The notes: generated by a model from the letters alone, not told the origin. Positions 15,530 through 24,492 are shown, numbered from the stretch's first letter. The stretch: DNA of 38,944 bases from an uncultured Mitsuokella sp. (GCA_945877355.1 CAMCRT010000014.1:1-38944), one strand, 5' to 3'. Numbers and translations: made by a program.

Positions 15530-18500
15530 TCAGCCGAAGTCCACGTAGACGGAGTCGAGGCCTTCGAGGGTGATGCCCATCTCGCTAAAGGCTGCGTGGA
15601 GGGCCTGGCTGGTGAGCTCCACGTTCCGCGTTGGGTCGCCGGCGTAGACTGCCACCCGGGCTGCTGCGTCCATCGGGGTGATGGAGAAGCGGGAGCCGTC
15701 GTAGGTGAGCTTGAATTCGCCAGATCCGCCGGAGGTGGTGAACTCACGGGTGTACTCCCGGTACTGGGTCTTTGGCTGGTTCGGCTCCGGGAGGACCTTT
15801 GCTACGGGGCTCAGCTGCACCTTGTCCGGATCCGCCGACACCTCGTATGTTCCGTAGGCGAAGATCTGATGGTTCAGGACCTTGAAGAAGGGGAGCTGGG
15901 CGTCCGCCAAGCCCAAGACCCGGTCGACGCCGGCGATGCCGGTGGCGCTACGGTTATCCGTGATGGAGCCGGTACCATTCACGTTCGACGGGTTCGACGG
16001 GAAGCGATCCGGCGGGGTATCCGCATTCGGCGTATCGCCCGGTACCTCCGGCGGCGTGATGGTCACGAGGGACGTGCTGCCATTGCCGTCAAAGAGGTAG
16101 CGGTAGTTGCCAAGGGGGTCGCCGCTCTTCACCTCCTGGCCGCCGATGGCGACACCCACCTTGTAGGTATTGTCCGTGAGCTGCTCACCGACGGAGAAGG
16201 CGGGCGTGTAGGCCGCAAGCGTCCCTTCGCCGTAGGCGTACTGATCCTCGAGGCTCGGGGCGACGGTATAGGTCACATCCGCCGTCGAGGACCCTTGCCC
16301 GGTGACGTTAAAGGAAATGAGCTTGTAGTCCACATTCGCCTTCGCGTCGCCGCCAGTGATGTTGTAGTTCTTCAGGAAGTCTGCGCCCCCGAGCTTCGTA
16401 TGGAAGTCGTAGGTGCCGACGCCCGTGGTGCGCTTTTCTCCCTCCGCCTCGACATAGGCTCCACCGTAATTGCCGTAGTCGAAGGAAATGTCCGCGAGGC
16501 TGTCGCCATTCGTGAGGCCCGTAAGGGTGCTCGCCGCTTCCTTCACGGTGCCATAGGTGGTATTTACCTCCCCCGTCGCCACCGTAAGATCCGCCTTTGT
16601 GACGGAGGCCGTATTGGCAAAGGTCAGGAGGCTCTTGTCCAGGCTATAGTTCTTCCGGGTCGCCGCATCCAGCTTGTCCAGGGAGACGGTGGTGCTGTAG
16701 ATATTGTCGCCTGCATCCCAGGTGATGCGATCCGTGCCATCCTTGCGGAGGGCGCCAGAGTCCGTGATATCGATGATGGTTTCCCTGTCGGCAGTCCCAT
16801 TGATATCGTGGAAGACCGCCGTGCCAAAGGCTGCCGCCTCGCCATACTTCGTGGTATAGCCGACGCCTGTGAAGTATTTGGAAAGATCCCCCTCCTTGAT
16901 TTCGCGCGGCGTGATATAGGTCTTGCCCGGGGCCTTTTCAAAGTCGTAGTTGTTCTTCAGGAAGTCAAGGTTGCCCAGATGGATGGCGTAGCCTTCCTCA
17001 TTCACATCCGCCGTCTTCGTGCCATTTTCGAGGAGCGCATCGGTACCCGCCGCGTCGTAGACGCTGGCGTATTTGTACTGATCGCCATTCGTCAGACCCA
17101 GTCCGCCATCCGAGAGGCCCAGGGTGACATTTCCCTTGAGACCGTTCTTCACAGCCTCCACATCGCCGTACTGGGCTGTGATGTCATGGGTTGCTACCCA
17201 GAGGAGGGCCGGGCCGATGGTGACGCCGCCCTCGCTTTCGACCTCCACCTTGTAGTTCGGATTCGCCAGCAGCGGATGGTCAATGGCGTACTTGCCGAAA
17301 TGACCGTCGGCGAGGCGGATGACATCATTTGTCTCATTCTCGCCCCGAAGCGCCTTGCTCGTACCGGCCAGCACGGCGTATGATTTTCCGCCATTATCGC
17401 CATTCGTGTAGCCGGACACGCCGACAGCATTCGCGAGCTTTTCCTTGAGATAGTCCACATCGCCGTATTGCACGTCGATTGTAGCCATGTCGACCTTGAG
17501 GGTCGCCGGCGTCACCGTGAGGGCGCCCGCCTTCGTCGTGACAGTGTAGTTCGCGCTGGCGTCCGCCCCGTCCTTTGTGATGGCGTAGCCCGTGAGGTTC
17601 AGGGCATTCTCATAGGTGCCCACATCGGCGGTGGTGCGACCGGCGCGGTTTGCCGCGTAGGTGCTGTCATCGTTTACCGCCTTTCCTTTGACCGTGAGCC
17701 TATCCCCGTTCACGAGGCCCTCGTCCGTCACGTTCTGGGTGCCGGAGGGCTTTACGAAGATGGAGGATGTGGCAATATCGGGACTGCCATAGGTCTGGAT
17801 GCCATCGCTGGAGGCGGTGATGGCCCGGCGGAGGATCTCCACCATACCATCTTCCGCCGTGGCAGCCTTATAGCCGCTCATCTTGCCCTTTTCCGTCAAA
17901 GAGAGCTTTGAGGAATCCGCATTCACGATGTAGACGGCACGCTTCCCGTCCCCGGCAATCCCGATGCCACCGGTGCGGGTGGCCGTCTTTTTGAAGCCCT
18001 CGCTCGTAAAGGCTGCGGTGCCGCTGTAGTAGGCGGAGAATGGGCCCTCCTGGAAGGCATTCGCATAGTCATTCACATCATGGGTATGGCCGTCAGCCCC
18101 CACAAAGGTTGCCTTGGCATTCCCCTTGATATCCGCCCCCGTCATGGTCTCCCCGTAAATCTTTTGGGAGGAGCCTGCCGCCACGTTAATCGTGGGCTGG
18201 ACGATGAAGATGTACTTGTTGCCTTTGTTTTGGCTCGCGGAGTAGGTGGAAATCGTGCTGCCCCACTGGGCATTGGTGCCGCTATCGAGATTCGTGCCGA
18301 AGACATCCGCCTCCGGGGAGACGGAGTATACCTTCCAGCCGCCCGCCGTCTCGATGGCTTTCGTGCCCGTGGTGCGGTTGACGAATTTGCCGCCCGCCGC
18401 ATTGATGATGACTGCGTCATTTGCCGTCGAGGAGCTCTTGAGGCTGCCGTCATTGCCTGTGGCCGTCTGGGCCGCCAGCGTCACGGTCTTGCCCTCGCCG

Positions 18501-21295
18501 CCGTAGACCTTGACCTTGCCCGCCGCCGTGATGCCGTGGACAGTCACGTCGCCAGAGCCAAGGACGAGTGCGCCGGCGCCCTTTGCGGTGATGCGGTCGC
18601 CCACGGTGATTTTCTTGCCCGTGATATCGACGCCCTTATCCGCCGTGACGAGGCCCGTGAGTGGGGTGCCGTTCCTGCTGCTGCCGCCGATGGCTACATC
18701 CCCTGCCGCTGCGATGGTCAGGGCGCTGAGGCCGCCGGACATGCCGGCGTTGCCCGCGATCTTCACATCCTTGGCATTCTGGATGTCGAGGGCGGAGTGG
18801 GCCAGATTCTTCTCCTGGACAAAGCCTGCGGTGGTGCCTTCCTTCTGGCCCACATCATCCCAGTCGGAGGCCACGCCAAAGCCCACGGTCACGTAGGGGC
18901 CGCTGTTGTTGGGCTCCTTTTCTGTGGCGCCGGTGAGCTCCGACTTGCCATCGTTCCACTTCACGTAGTAATTGCTGGTGGCAGAGCCGTCCTTTTCGGC
19001 GAACTTCGTGCCCCGGCCGCCACCAGCCAGCCCCTCGGGGCCCGTCACCCAGTAGTAGCCGTCCTTGTAGGCAGCGTCGGCCGGGGTATTGTGCTCCTTC
19101 GTGAGAGTCCCGGAGCCCCGGCCGCCCACGAAGAGGGGCATTTCCTTGCCCTGGGACACCAGGGAGTTCTCCAGGGCCGTGGTGATGGTGGCAAGATACG
19201 TGTCGCCGACAGCAGCGCCACCCGCCGTATCCCCCTGGGCCGCTGCCTTTGCCGCCGTCCAGGTATTGGCCAGATAGTAGCGCTGAAGCGTCGCATAGGC
19301 CTTTGCATCGTTCTTTACGGCCGCGAAGCTCTTGTCACTGTGCCGATTAATCCAGCGACCCGTCTTCGGGAATTTATCCCTGCCCGTGAATTCGAGCTTC
19401 GCTTCGTCCGTATTGAGAACCGTTTCATAGTATTTCTCCAAGTCCGATTCCCAGGTGGAAATCTTCTTCTTGGCGATGGCCACGGCCTTGTCGAGGGCCG
19501 ACGCATTATCGAGGGAATAGACCGTATAGGCATTTCCCGAATCCACGGAGCCGGTGATATTGACATTTCCCTTTTGACCCGCCTCCGAGCCGGCATTGAT
19601 GAGGAGCTTGCCTCCATTCAGGCCGATGGCCACGTCGCCGTAGAGGTTCACGTCGCCGCCCTTCGTCTCGATGAGGCGGTCACCCGATGCGCCCCCATTG
19701 CCGAAATAGGTGCCCGTGGTGCCCTGGGTCGGGTCGGCCGTCCCCGCCGTCTGATAGGGATTGCCGAACCGGGAGCCATTCTTCTGGACACGGGTGCCGC
19801 CGCTGCCAGAGGTGAAGGAGCCGCCATTCGTCTTGATGTCGGCATTCACGAGCACGGCGCCGATGGCATCCCCATCCGTGTCGGCGTTCAGCACCACATT
19901 GAGCTTGCCCTGCTCGGCAGTGATGGCCTTGTTGACGGTGATATTGCGCTGGGCCTGCAGCTTGAGGGTCGAGATGCCCGTGCCTGCCGTCTTCTTCAGC
20001 TCTGAGTTCACTGTGATGGAGGCCGCCTTATTCTTGTCCACCGCCTCCACCGTGACGCTGGTATTCTGGTTCAGCAGGGTATTGATCTGCTTGCTGCTGA
20101 CCCAGGTCGTCTTATTGACATCTTCCCAGTTGCCATTGACGCCCTTATCGCCCTCTTTGGTGATGACGCCCGTCGCTGCACCGCTGGGTTTGTCGGCAGA
20201 GATGACGACCTCCAGGGGATCCAGCTGCCATTCGCCGGCTTTCCCCGTCTCACCCGCGGCGTCGATCCCTGCATTTTCCCCAATGTCCAGGTAATCGCCG
20301 CTGGTCTCGATGAGGCCGCCGTCAACGCGTCCGCGGGCCGTGAGCTCCGCCGTGTCCGCGACGCGGGTCTCGCCGCCGAGGACGCGCAGGGTGCCGCCGC
20401 TCTCCCCCGCGCCGGTGCCAGAGACATCGATCCTGCCGCTGACCGTCGCCGTGCCGGTCCCCGCATCCAGGACCACCTGCCCCTTCTCGTTGAGGCGGGC
20501 CGTGGTGGCCTCGATGATGCCTTCATTATTGACGATGGAGCTCATGACGTCTCCGGCGGCCTTCGCCGTCATGAGGATATAGCCCCCATCTGCCGTCAGG
20601 ATGCCCCTATTGATGGTGCGGGCCTTCGCCAGGTCGCCGTTTACCGTGAAGTTCAGCTTGCCAGCCGAGTCGGCGGCGATATTGATTTCCTTCGCCGAGG
20701 CCAGGGCGATCTTGCCGCCATCCGCCGCGATGGTGCCCGCATTCTCCACGCTGGCTGCATGGAGCGCCACGAGGCCGCCCTCCGCCTTGATGGTGGCTTC
20801 ATTGACGATGGTGGCCCTATTGCCCTCCGCCAGCTGCAGATCCAGGGACTTCCCCGCCGCAAAGGCGTCGAGCTGATCATTCTGGAGCTCTGCCGTGGAG
20901 GCCACGAGGCCGCCCACGTCGATCTGGGCGCCCCTTCCAAAGAGCACGCCATTGGGGTTCACGAGAAAGACATTGCCATTGGCTGTGAGGACGCCGTCGA
21001 TGATGCTCGCACCGCCCCCCGTCACCCGATTCAGGGCGATGGAGCTGGCTCCTGGCTGCAGGAAGCGCACCGCCTCGTCCCGGGCGATGTCAAAGCCCTT
21101 CCAGTCGATTGCCACCCGGTCCGTCTTCTGGTCGATGACCATGGACTTGTCCTGGCTCGTAATCTCTGCACTTCCGCTCTGGATGCTGCCCTCCTGGGGC
21201 AGGGCCTGGGCTATGCCACCTCCCGCCAGTGCCATGAGCGCTGCGCCGAAGGAAGCGGCCCTCCTCTGCCAGGTCCTCCGTATTCTCCTTTTCAT
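15530..21295 (-). CDS. TpsA-type filamentous haemagglutinin-like exoprotein with MBG repeats
   Basis: A 1921-residue secreted protein. A basic Sec signal peptide (residues 1-31) is followed by a two-partner-secretion domain with FLVNPNGVLFGRGAQIDVGGL (NPNG at 113-116), the folding nucleus used for export through a TpsB outer-membrane pore. Then come about 900 residues of beta-helix-like repeats and, from about 1160 to 1650, five MBG-type units each marked by a YG turn (QTYGSPD, VQYGDV, AQYGDV, TKYGEA, TTYGTV). The C-terminus has no anchor or sorting signal. The start at 21295 follows a GGGAGGA site; a frame extension to 21331 has no ribosome site. Likely role: adhesion or biofilm. No tpsB gene lies in the window. 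A promoter and leader of about 375 bases precede it. Confidence 0.9.
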   Translation of the reverse strand: MKRRIRRTWQRRAASFGAALMALAGGGIAQALPQEGSIQSGSAEITSQDKSMVIDQKTDRVAIDWKGFDIARDEAVRFLQPGASSIALNRVTGGGASIIDGVLTANGNVFLVNPNGVLFGRGAQIDVGGLVASTAELQNDQLDAFAAGKSLDLQLAEGNRATIVNEATIKAEGGLVALHAASVENAGTIAADGGKIALASAKEINIAADSAGKLNFTVNGDLAKARTINRGILTADGGYILMTAKAAGDVMSSIVNNEGIIEATTARLNEKGQVVLDAGTGTATVSGRIDVSGTGAGESGGTLRVLGGETRVADTAELTARGRVDGGLIETSGDYLDIGENAGIDAAGETGKAGEWQLDPLEVVISADKPSGAATGVITKEGDKGVNGNWEDVNKTTWVSSKQINTLLNQNTSVTVEAVDKNKAASITVNSELKKTAGTGISTLKLQAQRNITVNKAITAEQGKLNVVLNADTDGDAIGAVLVNADIKTNGGSFTSGSGGTRVQKNGSRFGNPYQTAGTADPTQGTTGTYFGNGGASGDRLIETKGGDVNLYGDVAIGLNGGKLLINAGSEAGQKGNVNITGSVDSGNAYTVYSLDNASALDKAVAIAKKKISTWESDLEKYYETVLNTDEAKLEFTGRDKFPKTGRWINRHSDKSFAAVKNDAKAYATLQRYYLANTWTAAKAAAQGDTAGGAAVGDTYLATITTALENSLVSQGKEMPLFVGGRGSGTLTKEHNTPADAAYKDGYYWVTGPEGLAGGGRGTKFAEKDGSATSNYYVKWNDGKSELTGATEKEPNNSGPYVTVGFGVASDWDDVGQKEGTTAGFVQEKNLAHSALDIQNAKDVKIAGNAGMSGGLSALTIAAAGDVAIGGSSRNGTPLTGLVTADKGVDITGKKITVGDRITAKGAGALVLGSGDVTVHGITAAGKVKVYGGEGKTVTLAAQTATGNDGSLKSSSTANDAVIINAAGGKFVNRTTGTKAIETAGGWKVYSVSPEADVFGTNLDSGTNAQWGSTISTYSASQNKGNKYIFIVQPTINVAAGSSQKIYGETMTGADIKGNAKATFVGADGHTHDVNDYANAFQEGPFSAYYSGTAAFTSEGFKKTATRTGGIGIAGDGKRAVYIVNADSSKLSLTEKGKMSGYKAATAEDGMVEILRRAITASSDGIQTYGSPDIATSSIFVKPSGTQNVTDEGLVNGDRLTVKGKAVNDDSTYAANRAGRTTADVGTYENALNLTGYAITKDGADASANYTVTTKAGALTVTPATLKVDMATIDVQYGDVDYLKEKLANAVGVSGYTNGDNGGKSYAVLAGTSKALRGENETNDVIRLADGHFGKYAIDHPLLANPNYKVEVESEGGVTIGPALLWVATHDITAQYGDVEAVKNGLKGNVTLGLSDGGLGLTNGDQYKYASVYDAAGTDALLENGTKTADVNEEGYAIHLGNLDFLKNNYDFEKAPGKTYITPREIKEGDLSKYFTGVGYTTKYGEAAAFGTAVFHDINGTADRETIIDITDSGALRKDGTDRITWDAGDNIYSTTVSLDKLDAATRKNYSLDKSLLTFANTASVTKADLTVATGEVNTTYGTVKEAASTLTGLTNGDSLADISFDYGNYGGAYVEAEGEKRTTGVGTYDFHTKLGGADFLKNYNITGGDAKANVDYKLISFNVTGQGSSTADVTYTVAPSLEDQYAYGEGTLAAYTPAFSVGEQLTDNTYKVGVAIGGQEVKSGDPLGNYRYLFDGNGSTSLVTITPPEVPGDTPNADTPPDRFPSNPSNVNGTGSITDNRSATGIAGVDRVLGLADAQLPFFKVLNHQIFAYGTYEVSADPDKVQLSPVAKVLPEPNQPKTQYREYTREFTTSGGSGEFKLTYDGSRFSITPMDAAARVAVYAGDPTRNVELTSQALHAAFSEMGITLEGLDSVYVDFG

Positions 21296-21675
21296 GTTCG
21301 GTTCCTCCCTTTTGATTCCTTGCCATCCCACGAGATTTCTTTCGGATTTTCTCTCTTATCCCCGGGAACCCGCCTCATAAATCCGGTACGGGCAGCCCCT
21401 AATGACTAGAATCTTTTGTAGATTCTCTCTATTCTGTCTTTTCTCCTTTGCGAGGCGTGCAAAGCATCGAGCCCATTGGGTGCCGCGACGCTCTGCCCTC
21501 CTGCAAGGGTAGCGCGAAATGTCCGCAACGGGGACATCTGCGCACGTTTTCTCTTTCTCTTTCTCTGGATGTCTCTCTATTTTGTCGCTTTCGCTTTCTC
21601 TATTTCTCGTTCTCTGCCAATATGGATTTGCAGAGGTCCTAGTCATCTAGGATGTTTTTCCCTCCTTCTGATTCT
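21296..21675 (-). other. Long structured leader of the exoprotein gene
   Basis: From the predicted start site (near 21669) to the ATG there are about 375 bases without a credible ORF. On the plus strand, 21540-21620 is a pyrimidine-rich run of TTTCTC units (purine-rich in the RNA). Hairpins in the RNA include ATGTCC/GGACAT (about 21516-21535), one with CGCT..AGCG near 21490-21515, and AGAATCT/AGATTCT (about 21409-21430). I find no match to a riboswitch consensus that I know. Confidence 0.4.
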
Positions 21676-21704
21676 AGTTTAGGATTGCTCCCCCACAAAG
21701 TCAA
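21676..21704 (-). promoter_or_regulatory. Predicted promoter of the exoprotein gene
   Basis: Minus strand TTGACT (21704-21699) and TAAACT (21681-21676), 17 bases apart. The predicted start is near 21669, well upstream of the coding region, implying a long leader. Confidence 0.45.
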
Positions 21705-21765
21705 TGAGATATGCATAAGTGGGCAGAAATCCGCAAAAGTGGGAGGCGCTTTCAGATTTTTTCCA

Positions 21766-21802
21766 TAAAAATAGAGCTGTGGCATGTTGCTCACAGCTCT
21801 AT
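21766..21802 (-). terminator. Terminator of the aspartase transcript
   Basis: An 11-bp perfect stem (ATAGAGCTGTG 21771-21781 with CACAGCTCTAT 21792-21802), loop of 10, followed on the minus strand by TTTTTATGG. It lies about 390 bases after the aspartase stop, with a MITE-like element in between. Confidence 0.75.
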
Positions 21803-21928
21803 CTCACTCTGACGATAGGCATACGCCAATCTGTCATGGCCAGCCTCAAGACTCGTTTCGATGCGCTACCTGCGCCATCTTCCTCGAGATTCTTGACACG
21901 TCCAACAGTCGGTTAACATCCATCTCGG

Positions 21929-22130
21929 AGACTCCCTCTGTCACGCCTCCGGCGTGCCACCTCCCTCCAGAGGGAGGCAAGCAGGCCCCCAGCGCTCGCA
22001 ATGGATTGCCGCTGCACCCAAACTCCGGCATCCTGCCTGATTTCTCCAACCTGCCACCCCATTGCCAGACTTCTGAGTCTTGCCCCATCCCCCTCCCGAG
22101 GGGGAACGCCCGCAGGGCAAGGGGGAGTCT
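21929..22130. repeat. MITE-like element, 202 bp, AGACTCCC terminal inverted repeats
   Basis: Starts AGACTCCC (21929-21936) and ends GGGAGTCT (22123-22130), perfect 8-bp inverted termini. Internal hairpins include GCCTCCGGC, CCTCCCTC/GAGGGAGG, CCCCCTCCCGAGGGGG and GCCCGCAGGGC. Read on the minus strand it has the same modular order as the two copies at 34.5-35.0 kb. It lies in the 3' untranslated part of the aspartase transcript. Confidence 0.65.
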
Positions 22131-22196
22131 GCGAGAAAGATGTGACCGGCCTTTTGGACGTGCTTAGGACTATGCTTTTCCCTTTCTCTTTTTGCT

Positions 22197-23585
22197 TTAC
22201 GAGGCGATGCCTGGGGTCGTCATGGCCAGTGGCGCCAGGATGTGGTCGAGCTTTTCCTTTGGCAGGAGTCCCTTCTCCAGGATGACCTCCCGGATGGGGC
22301 GGCCGGTGGCATAGGCTTCCTTTGCGAGGCTGGCGGAGCTCTCGTAGCCGATGTGTGGCAGGAGCGCCGTCACGATGCCCACGCTCTTTTCCACCCAAGC
22401 GGCGCAGGCCTCCCGGTTCGGCTCTAGATCCACGAGGAGCTTTTCCACGAAGGTATCCACCGCATTTGTCAGCACCTTCATGGCGCCGAAGAGATTGTAG
22501 GCGATGACGGGCTCCATGACATTGAGCTCGAACTGGCCGTTCTCCACGCCGAGGGTCACGGCCATGTCGTTTGCCACCACCTGGTAGCAGGCCTGGTCCA
22601 GCACCTCCGCGATGACCGGGTTCACCTTGCCCGGCATGATGGAGGAGCCCGGCTGGCGCATGGGGAGGCGGAGCTCAGCGAGGCCGCAGCGGGGGCCCGA
22701 TGCCATGAGGCGGAAGTCGTTTGCCATCTTGATGAGGACGAGGGCCGTCGTCTTCATGGCGGCGGACACGTCGGCGAAGGCATCCGTGTTGTTGGTGGCG
22801 TCGATCATGTTCTCTGCCGTGTGGAAGGGCTTGCCCGTGATGGCCCGGAGCTCGCCCGCCACCGCCTCGATATAGGCGGGCTCCGCGTTGAGCCCCGTTC
22901 CCACGGCGGTGCCGCCCATGTTCACGGCGTAGAGGCCCTCCTCTGCCCGCTCCAGGCGGCGGATGCCACGGCGGACGGCGGAGGCGTAGGAGCCCATCTC
23001 CTGCCCGAGGGTGATGGGCACCGCGTCCTGCAGGTGGGTGCGCCCCATCTTCAGCACGCCCTGCCAGGCCGCTGCCTTTTTCTCGAGCTCTGCGGCGAGG
23101 CGCCCGAGGGCGGCCTTGAGCCCGTCCAGTTTGTGGGCGGCGCAGACCTTCAGCCCCGTGGGGAAGGCGTCGTTCGTGGACTGGGCCATATTGGCGTGGT
23201 TGTTCGGCGAGATGATGTCGTAGCGCCCCTTCGCCTCCCCGAGGAGCTCCAGGGCCCTATTCGACAGCACCTCGTTCATGTTCATATTGACGGAGGTGCC
23301 GGCACCTCCCTGGATGGGGTCCACGGGGAACTGGTCGAGGAGGCCCCCGCCGATGATCTCGTCCGCCGCCTGCACGAGCGCGTCCCCGATGCGCTTCTCG
23401 AGGCGCCCCGTGGCCATATTCGCCAAGGCCGCCGCCTTCTTCACCCGGGCCAGGGACTGGATAAAGTCCGGATCCAGCCGCGTGCCCGTGATATGGAAGT
23501 TCTCCATGGCGCGGAGTGTCTGCACTCCATAGTAAACCTCATCCGGCAGCTCCCGTTCTCCCAAAAAATCATGTTCCTTCCGCAT
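22197..23585 (-). CDS. aspA: Aspartate ammonia-lyase (fumarase/aspartase superfamily)
   Basis: A 462-residue class II fumarase/aspartase enzyme. The N-terminus EHDFLGERELPDEVYYGVQTLRAMENFHITG and the signature GSSIMPGKVNPVIAE favour aspartase over fumarase; the STNDAFPTG segment also fits. It splits L-aspartate into fumarate and ammonia, feeding fumarate respiration in anaerobes. The start is the ATG at 23585, 10 bases after GGAAAGG; a GTG three codons earlier almost touches that site. It has its own promoter at 23637-23665. The distinction between aspartase and fumarase rests on motif reading and remains a strong but not final call. Confidence 0.92.
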   Translation of the reverse strand: MRKEHDFLGERELPDEVYYGVQTLRAMENFHITGTRLDPDFIQSLARVKKAAALANMATGRLEKRIGDALVQAADEIIGGGLLDQFPVDPIQGGAGTSVNMNMNEVLSNRALELLGEAKGRYDIISPNNHANMAQSTNDAFPTGLKVCAAHKLDGLKAALGRLAAELEKKAAAWQGVLKMGRTHLQDAVPITLGQEMGSYASAVRRGIRRLERAEEGLYAVNMGGTAVGTGLNAEPAYIEAVAGELRAITGKPFHTAENMIDATNNTDAFADVSAAMKTTALVLIKMANDFRLMASGPRCGLAELRLPMRQPGSSIMPGKVNPVIAEVLDQACYQVVANDMAVTLGVENGQFELNVMEPVIAYNLFGAMKVLTNAVDTFVEKLLVDLEPNREACAAWVEKSVGIVTALLPHIGYESSASLAKEAYATGRPIREVILEKGLLPKEKLDHILAPLAMTTPGIAS

Positions 23586-23636
23586 GATGCTCACACCTTT
23601 CCACCAATGCGATACATTCCGTTCTTCTTGTCTTTT

Positions 23637-23665
23637 ATTGTATCATGTATACAAAGTACAAGCAA
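23637..23665 (-). promoter_or_regulatory. Promoter of aspA with embedded TGTATACATGAT motif
   Basis: Minus strand TTGCTT (23665-23660) and TACAAT (23642-23637), 17 bases apart, start near 23630. The spacer contains TGTATACATGAT (23653-23642), identical to the motif upstream of the DASS transporter. A bound regulator would sit exactly between -35 and -10, a repressor position. Confidence 0.55.
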
Positions 23666-23669
23666 GAAT

Positions 23670-24064
23670 ATTTCGATAGATTATCCATGCAAAAATTGAA
23701 TGCTTTTAAGTTACGTTAGACGCTAGTGCTCCGAGGTTACGTTCGTTCCGTGTACCCCACAAGACGCCTGCCCTGCATAGAAAAAATGCCCCGTCCCTTC
23801 CACAAGACGGAGCAGTGCGGCAGCCTTTCGGTCCGCGATTGATAGAACTGAATGAAAAAGTATGAGAATTATCCCCCGCGATGGCGGGGAAAGGTTCCGA
23901 CAAAGCCAGCGGGGCCTCCCCGGCGGGAAGCCCGGAAACCACATAAGCCCTTCCAATCGCCTGGGCGCTGGAAGGGCTTATCAATCATTCAGTCTATCTA
24001 TGATCTGGTATCGCCAGATTCTCTAGCAGAATGCATCGAATCCCCATCCCCATCGCTCGCAGGT
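23670..24064 (-). other. Region downstream of the cobalamin riboswitch, no gene recognised
   Basis: About 400 bases that should hold the target of the riboswitch but show no ORF with a ribosome site and a recognisable product; a 92-codon frame (23706-23984) is compositionally unconvincing. Present are a 13-bp perfect hairpin ATAAGCCCTTCCA/TGGAAGGGCTTAT (about 23944-23982), CCCCGC/GCGGGG (about 23875-23893) and, near 23785-23812, a CCGTC/GACGG hairpin followed on the minus strand by GGCATTTTTT, which could terminate the transcript. Confidence 0.5.
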
Positions 24065-24065
24065 C

Positions 24066-24232
24066 AATCGGTGATCGTCAATCAGGCAGTTCTCCTGGCT
24101 CCAGTTCCTCGCTCTCCTGCACCTTCCCAGGTCTCCCCAGTGGCCCGGCTCACGCCGTCGCAAGATCGCTCCCTGTCACAGTGGCGGGACCGCGCCGGCT
24201 TTTACCGGCTTCCCTATTAAGTCTATGACACC
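24066..24232 (-). promoter_or_regulatory. Cobalamin riboswitch
   Basis: Read on the minus strand the segment has the ordered conserved blocks of the adenosylcobalamin element: AATAGGGAA, GGTAAAAGCCGG, GCGGTCCCGCCACTGTGA, GAGCGATC..GGCGTGAGCC, GGCCACTGGG, CTGGGAAGGTGC and the near-invariant 3' box GCCAGGAGAACTGCC (consensus GCCAGGAGACCTGCC, one difference). GGTG at the 5' end can pair with CACC at 24069-24072 to close P1. It is preceded by an excellent promoter at 24265-24293. The aptamer therefore looks functional. Confidence 0.92.
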
Positions 24233-24264
24233 TGATCCGCTTATGAAATTTTTAACTGGATATT

Positions 24265-24293
24265 ATCCTATCATTTCTTGTACTTATTGTCAA
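24265..24293 (-). promoter_or_regulatory. Promoter of the cobalamin riboswitch RNA
   Basis: Minus strand TTGACA (24293-24288) and TAGGAT (24270-24265) with a 17-base spacer; start near 24258, 26 bases before the aptamer. Confidence 0.75.
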
Positions 24294-24490
24294 GAAGATC
24301 CAGTTCGTTTCTATATCAAATATAACGCAAATATAACAGGGCTCTTGAGGTCAGCAGAAAATCAAAAAATTGCTCTCTTGCTTGAAAAAAGAAGACGAAT
24401 ATGGTATTCTATAGATGTATTCGAGAACGACATTTGGATACCAACGAAAATACCTGCAGGAAGTGATGAGCCTGTGGGTATTTTTATTAT
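24294..24490. other. AT-rich stretch, possible gene remnant
   Basis: A plus-strand frame of 95 codons (24225-24512) crosses the riboswitch promoter and runs into a terminator hairpin. The stretch from about 24350 (YSIDVFENDIWIPTKIPAG in translation) reads like protein but has no ribosome site or known relatives that I can name. The base composition is clearly more AT-rich than the neighbouring genes. Confidence 0.3.
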
Positions 24491-24492
24491 GA

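Noticed and set aside
15437-20005. Long plus-strand frames (648 and 641 codons) antisense to the exoprotein gene
   Set aside because: Shadow frames of a GC-rich gene, with no ribosome sites or motifs.
21476-21540. Possible c-di-GMP riboswitch in the exoprotein leader
   Set aside because: Hairpins are present, but the conserved GEMM blocks could not be found in order.
21356-21646. 96-codon frame in the exoprotein leader
   Set aside because: Rich in Arg, Cys and Glu because of repeats and hairpins, with no convincing start signal.
23706-23984. 92-codon frame downstream of the riboswitch as its target gene
   Set aside because: No ribosome site, low-complexity mix with hairpins inside, and no resemblance to B12 transport or synthesis proteins.
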